Assembly (NCBI RefSeq): GCF_029223865.1
Contig: NZ_CP119520.1
Coordinates: 5,084,001 to 5,148,000, forward strand
Direction: 5' to 3'
Source: Telluria mixta
Lineage (GTDB): Bacteria > Pseudomonadota > Gammaproteobacteria > Burkholderiales > Burkholderiaceae_D
DNA length: 64,000 bases
Made by a program: the position numbers and the translations under genes. The notes under the pieces are model-generated. The model worked only from the letters and a program-made list of their open reading frames with translations. It was not told where the DNA came from and did no database searches. Below are positions 16,835-24,606 of this stretch, piece by piece (the stretch's first letter is position 1; the number at the start of each line of letters is the position of its first letter).

Positions 16835-17581
16835 ATGCACGTTCGCTTCCTCATTGCCGCGGCGCTGCTGGCCGCGGCCTGCAACAGCCAGGCCGCCGTC
16901 GTCTACGGCAGCAACCTCGTCGTCAACGGTGATGCCGAAGCCGGTACCGCCGGCTGGACCGGCTACGCGGGTTACAACACGTTCCAGTCCGTGGACTACG
17001 GCAGCAACTGGGTGCTGCCCACGCAACCGGGACCGCTGGAGCGCGGCAACAAGATGTTCGCCGGATTCGGCCAGTATGCCGTCGGGTACCAGACGCTGGA
17101 CTTCGGCCTGGCGACGACCCGCGCCACCTCGTACGCCCTGACGGGCTGGCTCGGCGGCTGGGCCGACCAGGACGACAACGCCTTGTTCTACGTGCAGTTC
17201 CTCGACGAGTTCGACAACGAGATCGGGAACTCGATGCTCGGACCGGTGACGCCGCAGGACCGCAACAATCAAACTGGCCTGATGTACCGCGAGACCGACG
17301 GCTTCGTGCCGACGGGCACCCGCAGGCTGTCGTTCTGGCTGTCGATGGAGCGCCTCGTCTCGGGCGACAATGACGGCTATGCGGACAACCTGTCGTTCGT
17401 GCTGCAGGCGCCGCCCGCAGGCGAGGTGCCGGAACCCGGCACGGCGGCGGTGTTCGCGCTGGGACTCGGCATGCTGGGCTGGTCGCGCCGGTCAAAGCGA
17501 CAGGCGATGCCGCATCACGGGCGCCGCCAGGTCGAGCCCGAGCCGCAGGCAGGCGATGGCCAGCAGCACGCCGGCGACTGA
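16835..17581 (+). CDS. PEP-CTERM sorting-domain protein
   Basis: A 248-residue exported protein with a signal peptide (MHVRFLIAAALLAAACNSQA) and a mature beta-rich domain of the kind found in choice-of-anchor proteins (SNLVVNGDAEAGTAGWTG). Near residues 205-235 it carries the PEP-CTERM signal: VPEPGTAA, a hydrophobic helix and RRSKRQ. This tag directs processing by an exosortase and release to the surface or matrix. Unusually, about 20 residues (AMPHHGRRQVEPEPQ...) follow the basic end, and the 3' 90 bases overlap the opposite gene. AGGAG precedes the ATG. It probably shares a transcript with the phospholipase gene. Confidence 0.8.
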   Translation: MHVRFLIAAALLAAACNSQAAVVYGSNLVVNGDAEAGTAGWTGYAGYNTFQSVDYGSNWVLPTQPGPLERGNKMFAGFGQYAVGYQTLDFGLATTRATSYALTGWLGGWADQDDNALFYVQFLDEFDNEIGNSMLGPVTPQDRNNQTGLMYRETDGFVPTGTRRLSFWLSMERLVSGDNDGYADNLSFVLQAPPAGEVPEPGTAAVFALGLGMLGWSRRSKRQAMPHHGRRQVEPEPQAGDGQQHAGD

Positions 17582-18742
17582 CGCAAGCGGCGGCACCACG
17601 CACGCGGCAACCAGCACCGCGACGGCCGCCCCGTGCCAGCGGCATTGCGTACGGAGGCGGTCGGGCGCGATGAGTTCGGCGAACTTCGGCACCGCCACGT
17701 CCGCCGGCAGCCGCGCGCGCAGCTGGTGCCACACAAGGAACGGGACGATCCGGTACAGCATGCCGTTCACGGCTGACATCGCGCAGCCCGCGAGGAAGCA
17801 GACGCCGACGAGGGCATCCGATGTCTCGCCCGGCCAGGCAAACATCCAGGCCGCGGCGGTCAGCGACGCGAGCGACAGCAGCCAGTAGCGCGTGCCTGCC
17901 GCGGTGCGCGTGCGTTCCCGCCGCAGCAGCAGGGCTGCCGCCAGGCCCGCATAGGCGGTGACGAGCGCGGCGCCGGCCAGCGCGGGCACGGCGCGCCAGG
18001 GCGCGTCCAGCCAGCGGCCCGCGATCCATCCAGCCAGCGCAAGCAGCACGAGCGGCGCCAGCACGCGCGCGGCGGGCGGCGGAAACGGGTCGGTCGCCTG
18101 GAACATCGGGATCACCTGGAACGACACGGCCATTACGAGCGGCAGCACCCAGCCGGCCAGGCCCAGCGCCGCGTGGGTATCGACGAGCGGCAGGACGGGG
18201 ACGGCCGGACCGCCTGCGAGCCAGCCCGCGAGGAGCAGGCCGGCCCCGACGCACGCCAGCAGCGCCGCGACGGCCGCGCGCATGCCGCCGGCGATGTGGG
18301 CGGTGGACGCCGCGGCGCGGGTCCGTTGCCATAGCGAGGGCACCAGGCAGGCCAGCAGCGCACCGAACGCCGCCAGCAGCGTGGCGCCCGCCAGCGCGAA
18401 CAGCAGCGCATGCCCGGACAGGAATGCGGCCGCCAGCAGCGCCGCGCCGGCGCCCAGCAGCGGACAGCTCCAGGCGGCCGGGCGCCACGTCCCGCGCAGC
18501 GGCAGTCCGGCTACGGCAGGGATCATCTGCAGCAGCGAGCCCGCCATCGTCATCGTGAGGAAGCCCAGCGTGACGAGGTGGACGGCCGCCAGCGCGGGCG
18601 CAAACCAGCGCGACGCGACGACGGCCGCGCCATGCCACGCGACGACGACGCCCGCCGCCACGCCGAACCAGGGCGCCGCCAGCAGGAACGCGAGAGGCAC
18701 GGTGGGCGGCGGGAGGCGGGTGGTGTCGAGGGCGCGCCGCAT
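17492..18742 (-). CDS. Polytopic membrane protein of the NO-response operon
   Basis: A 416-residue protein with about 11-12 hydrophobic segments and several conserved-looking His in or near helices (VVAWHGAAVV, VHLVTLGFL, DTHAALGLAG, LVWHQLRAR). It is the last gene of norB-nsrR-DUF2249 and its ATG overlaps the DUF2249 stop. The family is not firmly recognised; the His-bearing helices and the setting recall heme- or copper-binding NnrS-like proteins, though it is clearly different from the nnrS product encoded nearby. A role in NO or metal handling in the membrane is inferred from the operon. Confidence 0.75.
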   Translation of the reverse strand: MRRALDTTRLPPPTVPLAFLLAAPWFGVAAGVVVAWHGAAVVASRWFAPALAAVHLVTLGFLTMTMAGSLLQMIPAVAGLPLRGTWRPAAWSCPLLGAGAALLAAAFLSGHALLFALAGATLLAAFGALLACLVPSLWQRTRAAASTAHIAGGMRAAVAALLACVGAGLLLAGWLAGGPAVPVLPLVDTHAALGLAGWVLPLVMAVSFQVIPMFQATDPFPPPAARVLAPLVLLALAGWIAGRWLDAPWRAVPALAGAALVTAYAGLAAALLLRRERTRTAAGTRYWLLSLASLTAAAWMFAWPGETSDALVGVCFLAGCAMSAVNGMLYRIVPFLVWHQLRARLPADVAVPKFAELIAPDRLRTQCRWHGAAVAVLVAACVVPPLASVAGVLLAIACLRLGLDLAAPVMRHRLSL

Positions 18743-18957
18743 CAGGCGTCCCGCGCGATGGTCACGAGGCAGCCGTCGTCCCGCCAGGCGGACTGCCAGC
18801 GGTAGCCGGAGCGCGCGAGGATGCCGTACAGCGGGTGCGGTTCGCGCGCCAGCAGCACGCGCAGCCGTGCGCCGTCGGCGAGAGCATCGAGCGCGTCCAG
18901 CACGCGCTCCATGGGTTCGGGGGCGGGCAGGGCCCGCAGGTCGAGATAATCGTTCAC
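18742..18957 (-). CDS. DUF2249-domain small protein
   Basis: A 71-residue protein starting with GTG, with the DUF2249 pattern: DLRALPAPEPMERVLDALDAL, then LREPHPLYGILARSGY-like (here LLAREPHPLYGI) and a final beta strand with aromatic residues. Proteins of this family often accompany NO-reductase and hemerythrin genes; their reaction is unknown, and a TusA-like fold has been proposed. Its start overlaps the nsrR stop (GTGA) and its stop overlaps the next ATG, so the three genes are translated as one unit. Confidence 0.82.
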   Translation of the reverse strand: MNDYLDLRALPAPEPMERVLDALDALADGARLRVLLAREPHPLYGILARSGYRWQSAWRDDGCLVTIARDA

Positions 18958-19358
18958 GATGGTCCGATGAGGCTGGACAGCGCAATGCCGTCCAGCGACT
19001 CGAGAAAGCAGGCCGTCGCGCGGCACAGCGCCCCTTTCAGCACGCACGCCGGTGCCAGCGGGCACGCGCGGGCGCGGCCGTCCAGGCAGGCGACGAGGTG
19101 GAAATCGGGTTCCGTGTGGCGCACGACGTCGCCGACGGTGATGTCCGCGGGCGCGCGGGCAAGGCGGATGCCGCCGCAGCGGCCCCGCACGGTCTCGATG
19201 AAGCCCGCGTGTCCCAGCTCGTTGACGATCTTCGTCAGGTGATGATGGGAGATCCCGTGCAGGGTGGCCACTTCGCCGGTGGTGGCGAGCCGGCCCCCGT
19301 TGGCCCCGAGGTACATCAGCACGCGCAGGGCGTAGTCGGTATGTTCGGTGAGACGCAT
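18954..19358 (-). CDS. nsrR: NsrR, Rrf2-family NO-sensing repressor
   Basis: A 134-residue Rrf2-type winged-helix regulator (MRLTEHTDYALRVLMYLG; helix-turn-helix GISHHHLTKIVNELG). Three Cys in the C-terminal half (VACLDGRARACPLAPACVL) fit the [Fe-S] ligands of NsrR, which loses DNA binding when NO attacks the cluster. It lies 22 bases after norB on the same strand, so it is co-transcribed with the NO reductase it most likely represses; a matching operator lies before norB. IscR is unlikely because of the Cys spacing and the setting. Confidence 0.9.
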   Translation of the reverse strand: MRLTEHTDYALRVLMYLGANGGRLATTGEVATLHGISHHHLTKIVNELGHAGFIETVRGRCGGIRLARAPADITVGDVVRHTEPDFHLVACLDGRARACPLAPACVLKGALCRATACFLESLDGIALSSLIGPS

Positions 19359-19380
19359 GTTCGCTCCGGCGCCCGTGGGT

Positions 19381-21684
19381 TCAGGCCTTGGTGGAAACGC
19401 GGGCCCTGGCGGCGGGCCGGCCGGCGATCTCGATGGGTACCTCGACCGGTCGTGCCGGACGGCGCATCGCCCGCAGCACGAACAGCGCGAGGAACACGGT
19501 GCCCACCGCGAACACGATGTCGCCCGGCACGCGCAGCCACACCATGTTTTCCATGAACGGGGAGTGGATCACTTCCGGCGAGCGTGCGAACCACATGCCT
19601 TTCGTGATGCTGGCCCAGGCCTGGTAAATGCCGGCCGGGACCAGTGCCATGAACACCATCATCGCGAGGCCGAGGTTCAGCAGCCAGAACATCGGTTTCA
19701 GCAGCGCGTCCGACCAGGCCAGGCGGTCCGTCAGGCCGCGCAGGCAGAACAGCATCAGGCCCACGCCCAGCATGCCGTACACGCCGAACAGGGCGGCGTG
19801 GCCGTGCGCGGCCGTCATGTTCAGGCCCTGCATGTAGTACAGCGCGATCGGGGTGTTGATGGAGAAGCCCAGCAGGCCCGCGCCCACCGTGTTCCAGAAG
19901 CCGACGGCGATGAAGCACAGGATCGCCCAGCGGTAGTTTGCCACCCACGGCGCGGCCTTGGTGCGCTGGTAATTGCGGTACGCCTCGATGCCGATCATCG
20001 ACAGCGGCACCACTTCCAGCGCCGAGAACATGGCGCCGATCGCGATCACGGCCGTCGGGGTGCCCGTGAAATACAGGTGGTGCAGCGTGCCGAGGATGCC
20101 GCCGAACAGGAACACGATGGTCTCCAGCACGATGGCGGCGTTGGCGCTGGCCGCGCGGATCAGGCCCAGGCGGGTGAACAGCAGGGCGATGACGGCCGTG
20201 GCGAACACTTCGAAGAAGCCTTCGACCCACAGGTGCACGAGCCACCACCTCCAGTATTCGACCATGGCGTAGTGCGTATGCTGGCCCCAGGTCAGCGACG
20301 TGGCGTAGAAGCCGCCGATGCACACGGCCGCGAGGAACACCATCGCGATCAGGCCGCGGCTTTCCGACGGGCGGCGCAATGCGGGCCACAGGCCGCGGCC
20401 CAGCAGGAAGGCCCAGAACAGCAGGCCGACGAACAGCAGGTATTGCCACACGCGGCCCATGCTGGTGAATTCGAGGCCCTGGTTGCCGAGCCAGAAGCTG
20501 AAGTCGACGCCGCGGTGTTGCAGCGTACCGAGCCAGCCGCATGCCGTCGAACCGGCGACGATGAACAGCAGTGCGTAGAACAGCAGGTTCACGCCGAGCG
20601 CCTGGTACTTCGGCTCATGGCCGGAGATGGCGGGCGCGATGTACAGGCCCGTCGCGAGCCACGCGGTGGCGATCCACAGCACGGCGAACTGGGTGTGGAT
20701 CGTGCGGCTGATCGTGAACGGCAGGATGTCGCCCAGCGGGACGCCGAAGAAGCTGTGGCCCTCGACCGAGTAGTGCGCAGTGATCACGCCCATGCCTACC
20801 TGGGCGAGGATCAGTGCGACGACGACGGCGAAGTATTTGCGCGTGGCCTTCATCGACGGCGTCGCCTTCAGCTTGAACAGCGGGTCGTCCTTGGGCGGTT
20901 TCGGATCGGCTTCTTCCGGCTGGGCGGAGTGGAACAGCACCATGCCGGCGATGGCGCCGATCATGACGATGATGCTGGCGACCGACCAGATGCCGGCGCC
21001 GGCCGTCGGGGTGTTGCCGACGAGGGGTTCGTGCGGCCAGTTGCTCGTGTACGACAGATCCGATTCGCCCGGACGGTCGGTGGCCGCCGACCAGGACGAC
21101 CAGAAGAAGAACGCGGTCAGCGCCTTGCGATCCTCAAGCGCGGGCAGGGAGCCGGCGCTCATCGCGTACTGCTCGCGCAGCTTGTCGAGTTTCGGATCGG
21201 TGCCGAACAGGCCCGCGTAATGGCTCGCGACGGCCGCGATGGCGGCGGTGCGCTCGGCCGACAGGGTCAACGTGTCGGCGGCCGCGTCATAGGTGTTGCG
21301 GCGCAGGGCTTCTTTCACGAGCGCGTCGATGCCGCCCCGTGCGGCCGCATCCAGCTGTGCGTAAGGTTGGCCGTGGTCGCGCCGGGCCAGGCGGTCCTGC
21401 AGGTCGACGGCTTCGCGGTGCAGCCAGTCGGCCGACCAGTCGGGCGCGACGTAGCTGCCGTGGCCCCAGACGGTGCCCAGCTGCTGGCCGCCGGCGGCGA
21501 GCCAGGCCTGCTGGCCGCGCTTGATCTGGTCGCCGGTATAGATGACGTGGCCCTGGTGGTCGAGGACTTGTCCGGGGATCGGCGGCGCCTTCAGGTAGAT
21601 CTCCCGGCCCACGAACAAGAGCGTGCCGAAAGACAGGACGCAGATGATCGCCAGCCAGGTCCATAGTCTGCGTGTAGCGTGCAT
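19381..21684 (-). CDS. norB: Quinol-dependent nitric oxide reductase (qNOR)
   Basis: A 767-residue single-subunit NO reductase that reduces 2 NO to N2O with electrons from quinol. The N-terminal extension (about 1-230, with the first membrane helix at WTWLAIICVLSFGTLLFV) is typical of qNOR and replaces NorC. The oxidase-like core has HLWVEGFFE near 500, the FeB ligands HHLYFTGTP near 550, and HGHAALFGVYGMLG near 620. AAGGA precedes the ATG at 21684; an ATG 24 codons upstream falls inside the NsrR operator and is rejected. It is followed by nsrR, DUF2249 and a membrane protein. Control by a Crp/Fnr-type box and an NsrR box is visible upstream. Confidence 0.95.
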   Translation of the reverse strand: MHATRRLWTWLAIICVLSFGTLLFVGREIYLKAPPIPGQVLDHQGHVIYTGDQIKRGQQAWLAAGGQQLGTVWGHGSYVAPDWSADWLHREAVDLQDRLARRDHGQPYAQLDAAARGGIDALVKEALRRNTYDAAADTLTLSAERTAAIAAVASHYAGLFGTDPKLDKLREQYAMSAGSLPALEDRKALTAFFFWSSWSAATDRPGESDLSYTSNWPHEPLVGNTPTAGAGIWSVASIIVMIGAIAGMVLFHSAQPEEADPKPPKDDPLFKLKATPSMKATRKYFAVVVALILAQVGMGVITAHYSVEGHSFFGVPLGDILPFTISRTIHTQFAVLWIATAWLATGLYIAPAISGHEPKYQALGVNLLFYALLFIVAGSTACGWLGTLQHRGVDFSFWLGNQGLEFTSMGRVWQYLLFVGLLFWAFLLGRGLWPALRRPSESRGLIAMVFLAAVCIGGFYATSLTWGQHTHYAMVEYWRWWLVHLWVEGFFEVFATAVIALLFTRLGLIRAASANAAIVLETIVFLFGGILGTLHHLYFTGTPTAVIAIGAMFSALEVVPLSMIGIEAYRNYQRTKAAPWVANYRWAILCFIAVGFWNTVGAGLLGFSINTPIALYYMQGLNMTAAHGHAALFGVYGMLGVGLMLFCLRGLTDRLAWSDALLKPMFWLLNLGLAMMVFMALVPAGIYQAWASITKGMWFARSPEVIHSPFMENMVWLRVPGDIVFAVGTVFLALFVLRAMRRPARPVEVPIEIAGRPAARARVSTKA

Positions 21685-21746
21685 GGCTTTTTCCTTCACT
21701 GTGGTTGATCGATACACCGCATTGTGCGGCGAAACACGGCAATAGT

Positions 21747-21761
21747 TGCATTGCAAATGCA
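21747..21761 (-). promoter_or_regulatory. NsrR-type operator in the norB promoter
   Basis: TGCATTGCAAATGCA is an inverted repeat TGCATT-N3-AATGCA, matching the core of the enterobacterial NsrR consensus (TGCATTT-N-AAATGCA). It lies 63-77 bp before the norB ATG and covers the position where a -10 element would fall if the Crp/Fnr-type box at 21778-21791 acted at -41.5, so bound NsrR would block the promoter. Confidence 0.65.
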
Positions 21762-21777
21762 GCTTTATTTGAAATGC

Positions 21778-21791
21778 TTGACCCAGTTTAG
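21778..21791. promoter_or_regulatory. Dnr/FNR-type box between norB and nnrS
   Basis: TTGACCCAGTTTAG closely resembles the nrdJ site (minus-strand TTCAACCAGTTTAA; 11 of 14 bases shared) and fits TTGAC-N4-TTnAn. It is about 100 bp before the norB ATG and 98 bp before the nnrS ATG, so it could serve either or both directions. Confidence 0.5.
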
Positions 21792-21804
21792 GAATGCGTA
21801 CGGA

Positions 21805-21817
21805 CTAGTCACTTTGG
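21805..21817 (+). promoter_or_regulatory. CTAGTCA motif upstream of nnrS
   Basis: CTAGTCACTTTGG shares 10 of 13 bases with CTAGTCATTCCGG before the dnr gene and is embedded in GGACTAGTC, itself a GACTA/TAGTC palindrome. Both sites are on the coding strand and both are followed by TGCGGCC 22-25 bases from the motif start. The factor is unknown. Confidence 0.35.
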
Positions 21818-21882
21818 CCGATTGTCCGGTGCGGCCGCGGCTTCTAACATGCAGCCGAGATACCACTTAAAAGGAGGCCGCC

Positions 21883-23073
21883 ATGGCCCTCATGACCATC
21901 GAAGAAGCCCGTCCGGCGCAGCCACCTGCCGGCCACGGCGCGCCGCTGTTCGCGCTCGGGTTCCGCCCGTTCTACCTGCTGGCCGCCGCGTTCGGCGCGC
22001 TCGCCGTGCCGCTGTGGATCGCGGCGCAGGCGGGCGTGCGGCTGCCCGTGCGCATCGACATGCTGTGGCACATGCACGAAATGGTGTTCGGCTTCGCGCT
22101 GGCCGTCGTCGTCGGCTTCCTGTACACGGCCGGCTACAACTGGACGAAGCTGTGGACCCCGCGCGGCAAGGCGCTGGCCGCCATCGCCGCCGTGTGGGTG
22201 GCGGGGCGGATCGCCATGCTGGCCGCGCCGCCCGTCATCGGTGCCGTCGTGGACGCCGCGTTCCTGCCGGTCGCCGCGTGGCCGCTGTTCCGCGTGCTGA
22301 AGCAGTCGGGGAACATGCGCAACATGTTCCTCGTCGGCCTGCTGGCGCTGCTCACGTTGACCAATGTGTGCTATCACGCGGCCGCATTGGGTTGGCTCCG
22401 CGCGGATCCGCTGGCGCCCGTGCACGCCGCGATCCTCCTGATCGTCGTGATCGAGATCGTGATCGGCGGTCGCGTGATCCCCATGTTCACTCGCAACGGC
22501 GCGCCGGGCACTTTGCCCGTGCAGGATGCGCGCCGCGACACATGGGCGCTGGCACTGACCGTGCTGGCGGGTCTCGCATGGACGTTCGGCCTGCCGGCTC
22601 CCGTCACCGCCAGCCTCGCGCTGTTCGCGGCCGTCGGCCAGGCTGTCCGCCTGCTCGGCTGGCAGCCGTGGCGCACGTGGCGCAATCCGCTGCTGTGGAT
22701 CCTGCATGTCTCGTACTTCTGGATCCCGTTCGGCTTCCTGCTGCTGGCGCTGGCCCAGTACGGCGTCGTCACGGGCAGCGCGGCGCTGCACGTGCTGACG
22801 GTCGGCGCGCTCGCCGGCCTGATCATGGGCATGATCACCCGCACGGCGCTGGGCCACACGGGCCGTCCCCTGAAGGCCGGCCGCGGCGAGACCGCGATGT
22901 TTGTGCTCGTGCAGGCGGCCGTCGTGCTGCGCTTCGCCGCCGGCGTGGTGCCGGCCTGGCGTGATGCGGGCCTGGTGCTCGCCACCATGTGCTGGACCGC
23001 CGCCTTCCTCGCCTACCTGGCGGTCTATGTGCCTTACCTGACCTCCGCCCGCATCGACGGCCGTGAAGGCTGA
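21883..23073 (+). CDS. nnrS: NnrS, heme/copper membrane protein of NO stress defence
   Basis: A 396-residue protein with 12 likely membrane helices. The NnrS family markers are present: ALGFRPFYLLAA near the N-terminus, LWHMHEMVFGFA near 60-72, GYNWT near 83, GGRVIPMFTRN near 195, and MGMITRTALGHTGRPL near 310. NnrS binds heme and copper and protects the cell from NO-induced iron chelate formation. A strong AGGAGG lies before ATG 21883 (an ATG three codons later is possible). It is divergent from norB and followed by hemN. Confidence 0.94.
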   Translation: MALMTIEEARPAQPPAGHGAPLFALGFRPFYLLAAAFGALAVPLWIAAQAGVRLPVRIDMLWHMHEMVFGFALAVVVGFLYTAGYNWTKLWTPRGKALAAIAAVWVAGRIAMLAAPPVIGAVVDAAFLPVAAWPLFRVLKQSGNMRNMFLVGLLALLTLTNVCYHAAALGWLRADPLAPVHAAILLIVVIEIVIGGRVIPMFTRNGAPGTLPVQDARRDTWALALTVLAGLAWTFGLPAPVTASLALFAAVGQAVRLLGWQPWRTWRNPLLWILHVSYFWIPFGFLLLALAQYGVVTGSAALHVLTVGALAGLIMGMITRTALGHTGRPLKAGRGETAMFVLVQAAVVLRFAAGVVPAWRDAGLVLATMCWTAAFLAYLAVYVPYLTSARIDGREG

Positions 23074-23085
23074 ACCGGAGTGACC

Positions 23086-24471
23086 ATGCATCCCACCATC
23101 GAATTCGACGCCGACCTGATCGCCCGCATGACCCAGCGCGGTCCGCGCTACACGTCGTACCCCACCGCGGACCGTTTTACCCCGGCGTTCGGCGCCGGCG
23201 AGTTTGCCGCCGCCGCACGGCCGGGCAAGCCGCTGTCGCTGTACGTGCACATCCCGTTCTGCGAATCGCTGTGCTACTACTGCGCGTGCAACAAGATCAT
23301 CACGCACGACCGCGCGAAGGCCGCGACATACCTGGGCTACCTGCTGCGCGAGATCGACATGCAGGCCGCGCTGTTCGCGGACGGCGCCGTCGTCGAGCAG
23401 CTGCACTTCGGCGGCGGCACGCCGACTTACCTCAGTGACGACCAGATGGGCGACCTGCTGGGCATTCTCCGCAGCCGTTACACGTTCGCGGCCGACGACG
23501 TCGGCGAGTTCTCGATCGAGATCGACCCGCGCACCGTGGACGCGCGCCGCATCCGCACGTTGCGCAGGCAAGGGTTCAATCGTCTGTCGCTGGGCGTGCA
23601 GGACTTCGACGAGGACGTGCAGCGCGCCGTCAACCGCATCCAGCCGGAAGCGCTGACGCGCGACGCCATCGCCGCCGCGCGCGACGCGGGCTTCCGCTCC
23701 ATCAGCATCGACCTGATCTACGGCCTGCCGCTGCAGAACGTGACGACGATGACGGCCACGCTGGACAAGGTCGTCGCCGCGGCGCCGGACCGGATCTCCG
23801 TCTACAACTATGCGCACATGCCGCAACTGTTCAAGTCGCAGAAGCTGATCCGCGACGAGGATCTCCCGGACGGCGCGACGAAGCTGGCGATGCTGGGCCT
23901 GTGCATCGAGAGGCTCGGCGCAGCGGGCTATGTCTACATCGGCATGGACCACTTCGCCCGGCCGGACGACGAACTCGCGCGCGCCCAGCGCGATCGTACT
24001 TTACACCGCAATTTCCAGGGCTATTCGACGCATGCGGAGATCGACATGGTTGCCTGCGGCGTGTCGGCCATCAGCGCCGTGAACGGCACCTATGCGCAGA
24101 ACGAGAAATCGCTCGAACCGTATTACGCGCGCCTCGATCGTGGCGAACTACCCGTGGCGCGCGGGCTGGCGCTGTCCGGCGACGACCTGTTGCGGCGCGA
24201 CGTGATCCAGAAGCTGATGTGCGACTTCGCGCTCGACCTGCGCGACCTCGCGGCGCGCTGGGACGTCGACGTCCCAGCGCGCTTCGCGCCGGAGCTGGCA
24301 CGGCTGGCCGAACTGGCGCAGGACGGCCTGTTGACCGTGGCGCCGGACCGCATCGACGTCACGCCGAAGGGGCGGCTGCTGGTGCGTAATATCTGCATGG
24401 TGTTCGATGACTATTTCGGCAAGCCCGCTGCCGTGCCGTTGCAAAGGATGCAGTATTCGCGCACCGTGTAG
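23086..24471 (+). CDS. hemN: Oxygen-independent coproporphyrinogen III oxidase
   Basis: A 461-residue radical-SAM enzyme that decarboxylates coproporphyrinogen III for heme synthesis without oxygen. The cluster motif CESLCYYCAC (CxxxCxxC plus the extra Cys) is near residue 60, followed by HFGGGTPTYLS and GVQDFDEDVQRAVNR, all typical of true HemN rather than HemW. GGAG six bases before ATG 23086 supports this start; a GTG two codons earlier is in frame. It follows nnrS by 12 bases, so it shares NO/oxygen control and can supply heme for NorB and NnrS when oxygen is absent. Confidence 0.95.
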   Translation: MHPTIEFDADLIARMTQRGPRYTSYPTADRFTPAFGAGEFAAAARPGKPLSLYVHIPFCESLCYYCACNKIITHDRAKAATYLGYLLREIDMQAALFADGAVVEQLHFGGGTPTYLSDDQMGDLLGILRSRYTFAADDVGEFSIEIDPRTVDARRIRTLRRQGFNRLSLGVQDFDEDVQRAVNRIQPEALTRDAIAAARDAGFRSISIDLIYGLPLQNVTTMTATLDKVVAAAPDRISVYNYAHMPQLFKSQKLIRDEDLPDGATKLAMLGLCIERLGAAGYVYIGMDHFARPDDELARAQRDRTLHRNFQGYSTHAEIDMVACGVSAISAVNGTYAQNEKSLEPYYARLDRGELPVARGLALSGDDLLRRDVIQKLMCDFALDLRDLAARWDVDVPARFAPELARLAELAQDGLLTVAPDRIDVTPKGRLLVRNICMVFDDYFGKPAAVPLQRMQYSRTV

Positions 24472-24567
24472 GCTTGGCAGAGAGTCCAGACTGTATTCAC
24501 GACGACACAGTTTCTGCAAATAGGCGAACATTCTCTACGGCAATGTTCTATATTCTCGACATACGGC

Positions 24568-24581
24568 TTGATTCTTCTCAA
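24568..24581 (+). promoter_or_regulatory. FNR-like sequence upstream of the GGDEF/EAL protein gene
   Basis: TTGATTCTTCTCAA matches TTGAT-N4-ATCAA at nine of ten positions. It lies in the 135-bp gap after hemN, centred 32.5 bp before ATG 24607 (65.5 bp before the next in-frame ATG at 24640). No convincing -10 element is seen, so it could be chance. Confidence 0.3.
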
Positions 24582-24606
24582 GCTTATCGAGTATTGCCAA
24601 ACTGCC

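Noticed and set aside
21700..21715. TTGATCGATAC before norB as an FNR box
   Set aside because: Only the left half-site fits; the right half (ACACC) does not match ATCAA.
21685..21756. Upstream ATG for norB at 21756
   Set aside because: It falls inside the NsrR operator, while AAGGA and the conserved N-terminus support 21684.
21844..23952. 702-codon minus-strand frame opposite nnrS and hemN
   Set aside because: His/Arg/Gln-rich antisense translation, no signature; the plus-strand genes are unmistakable.
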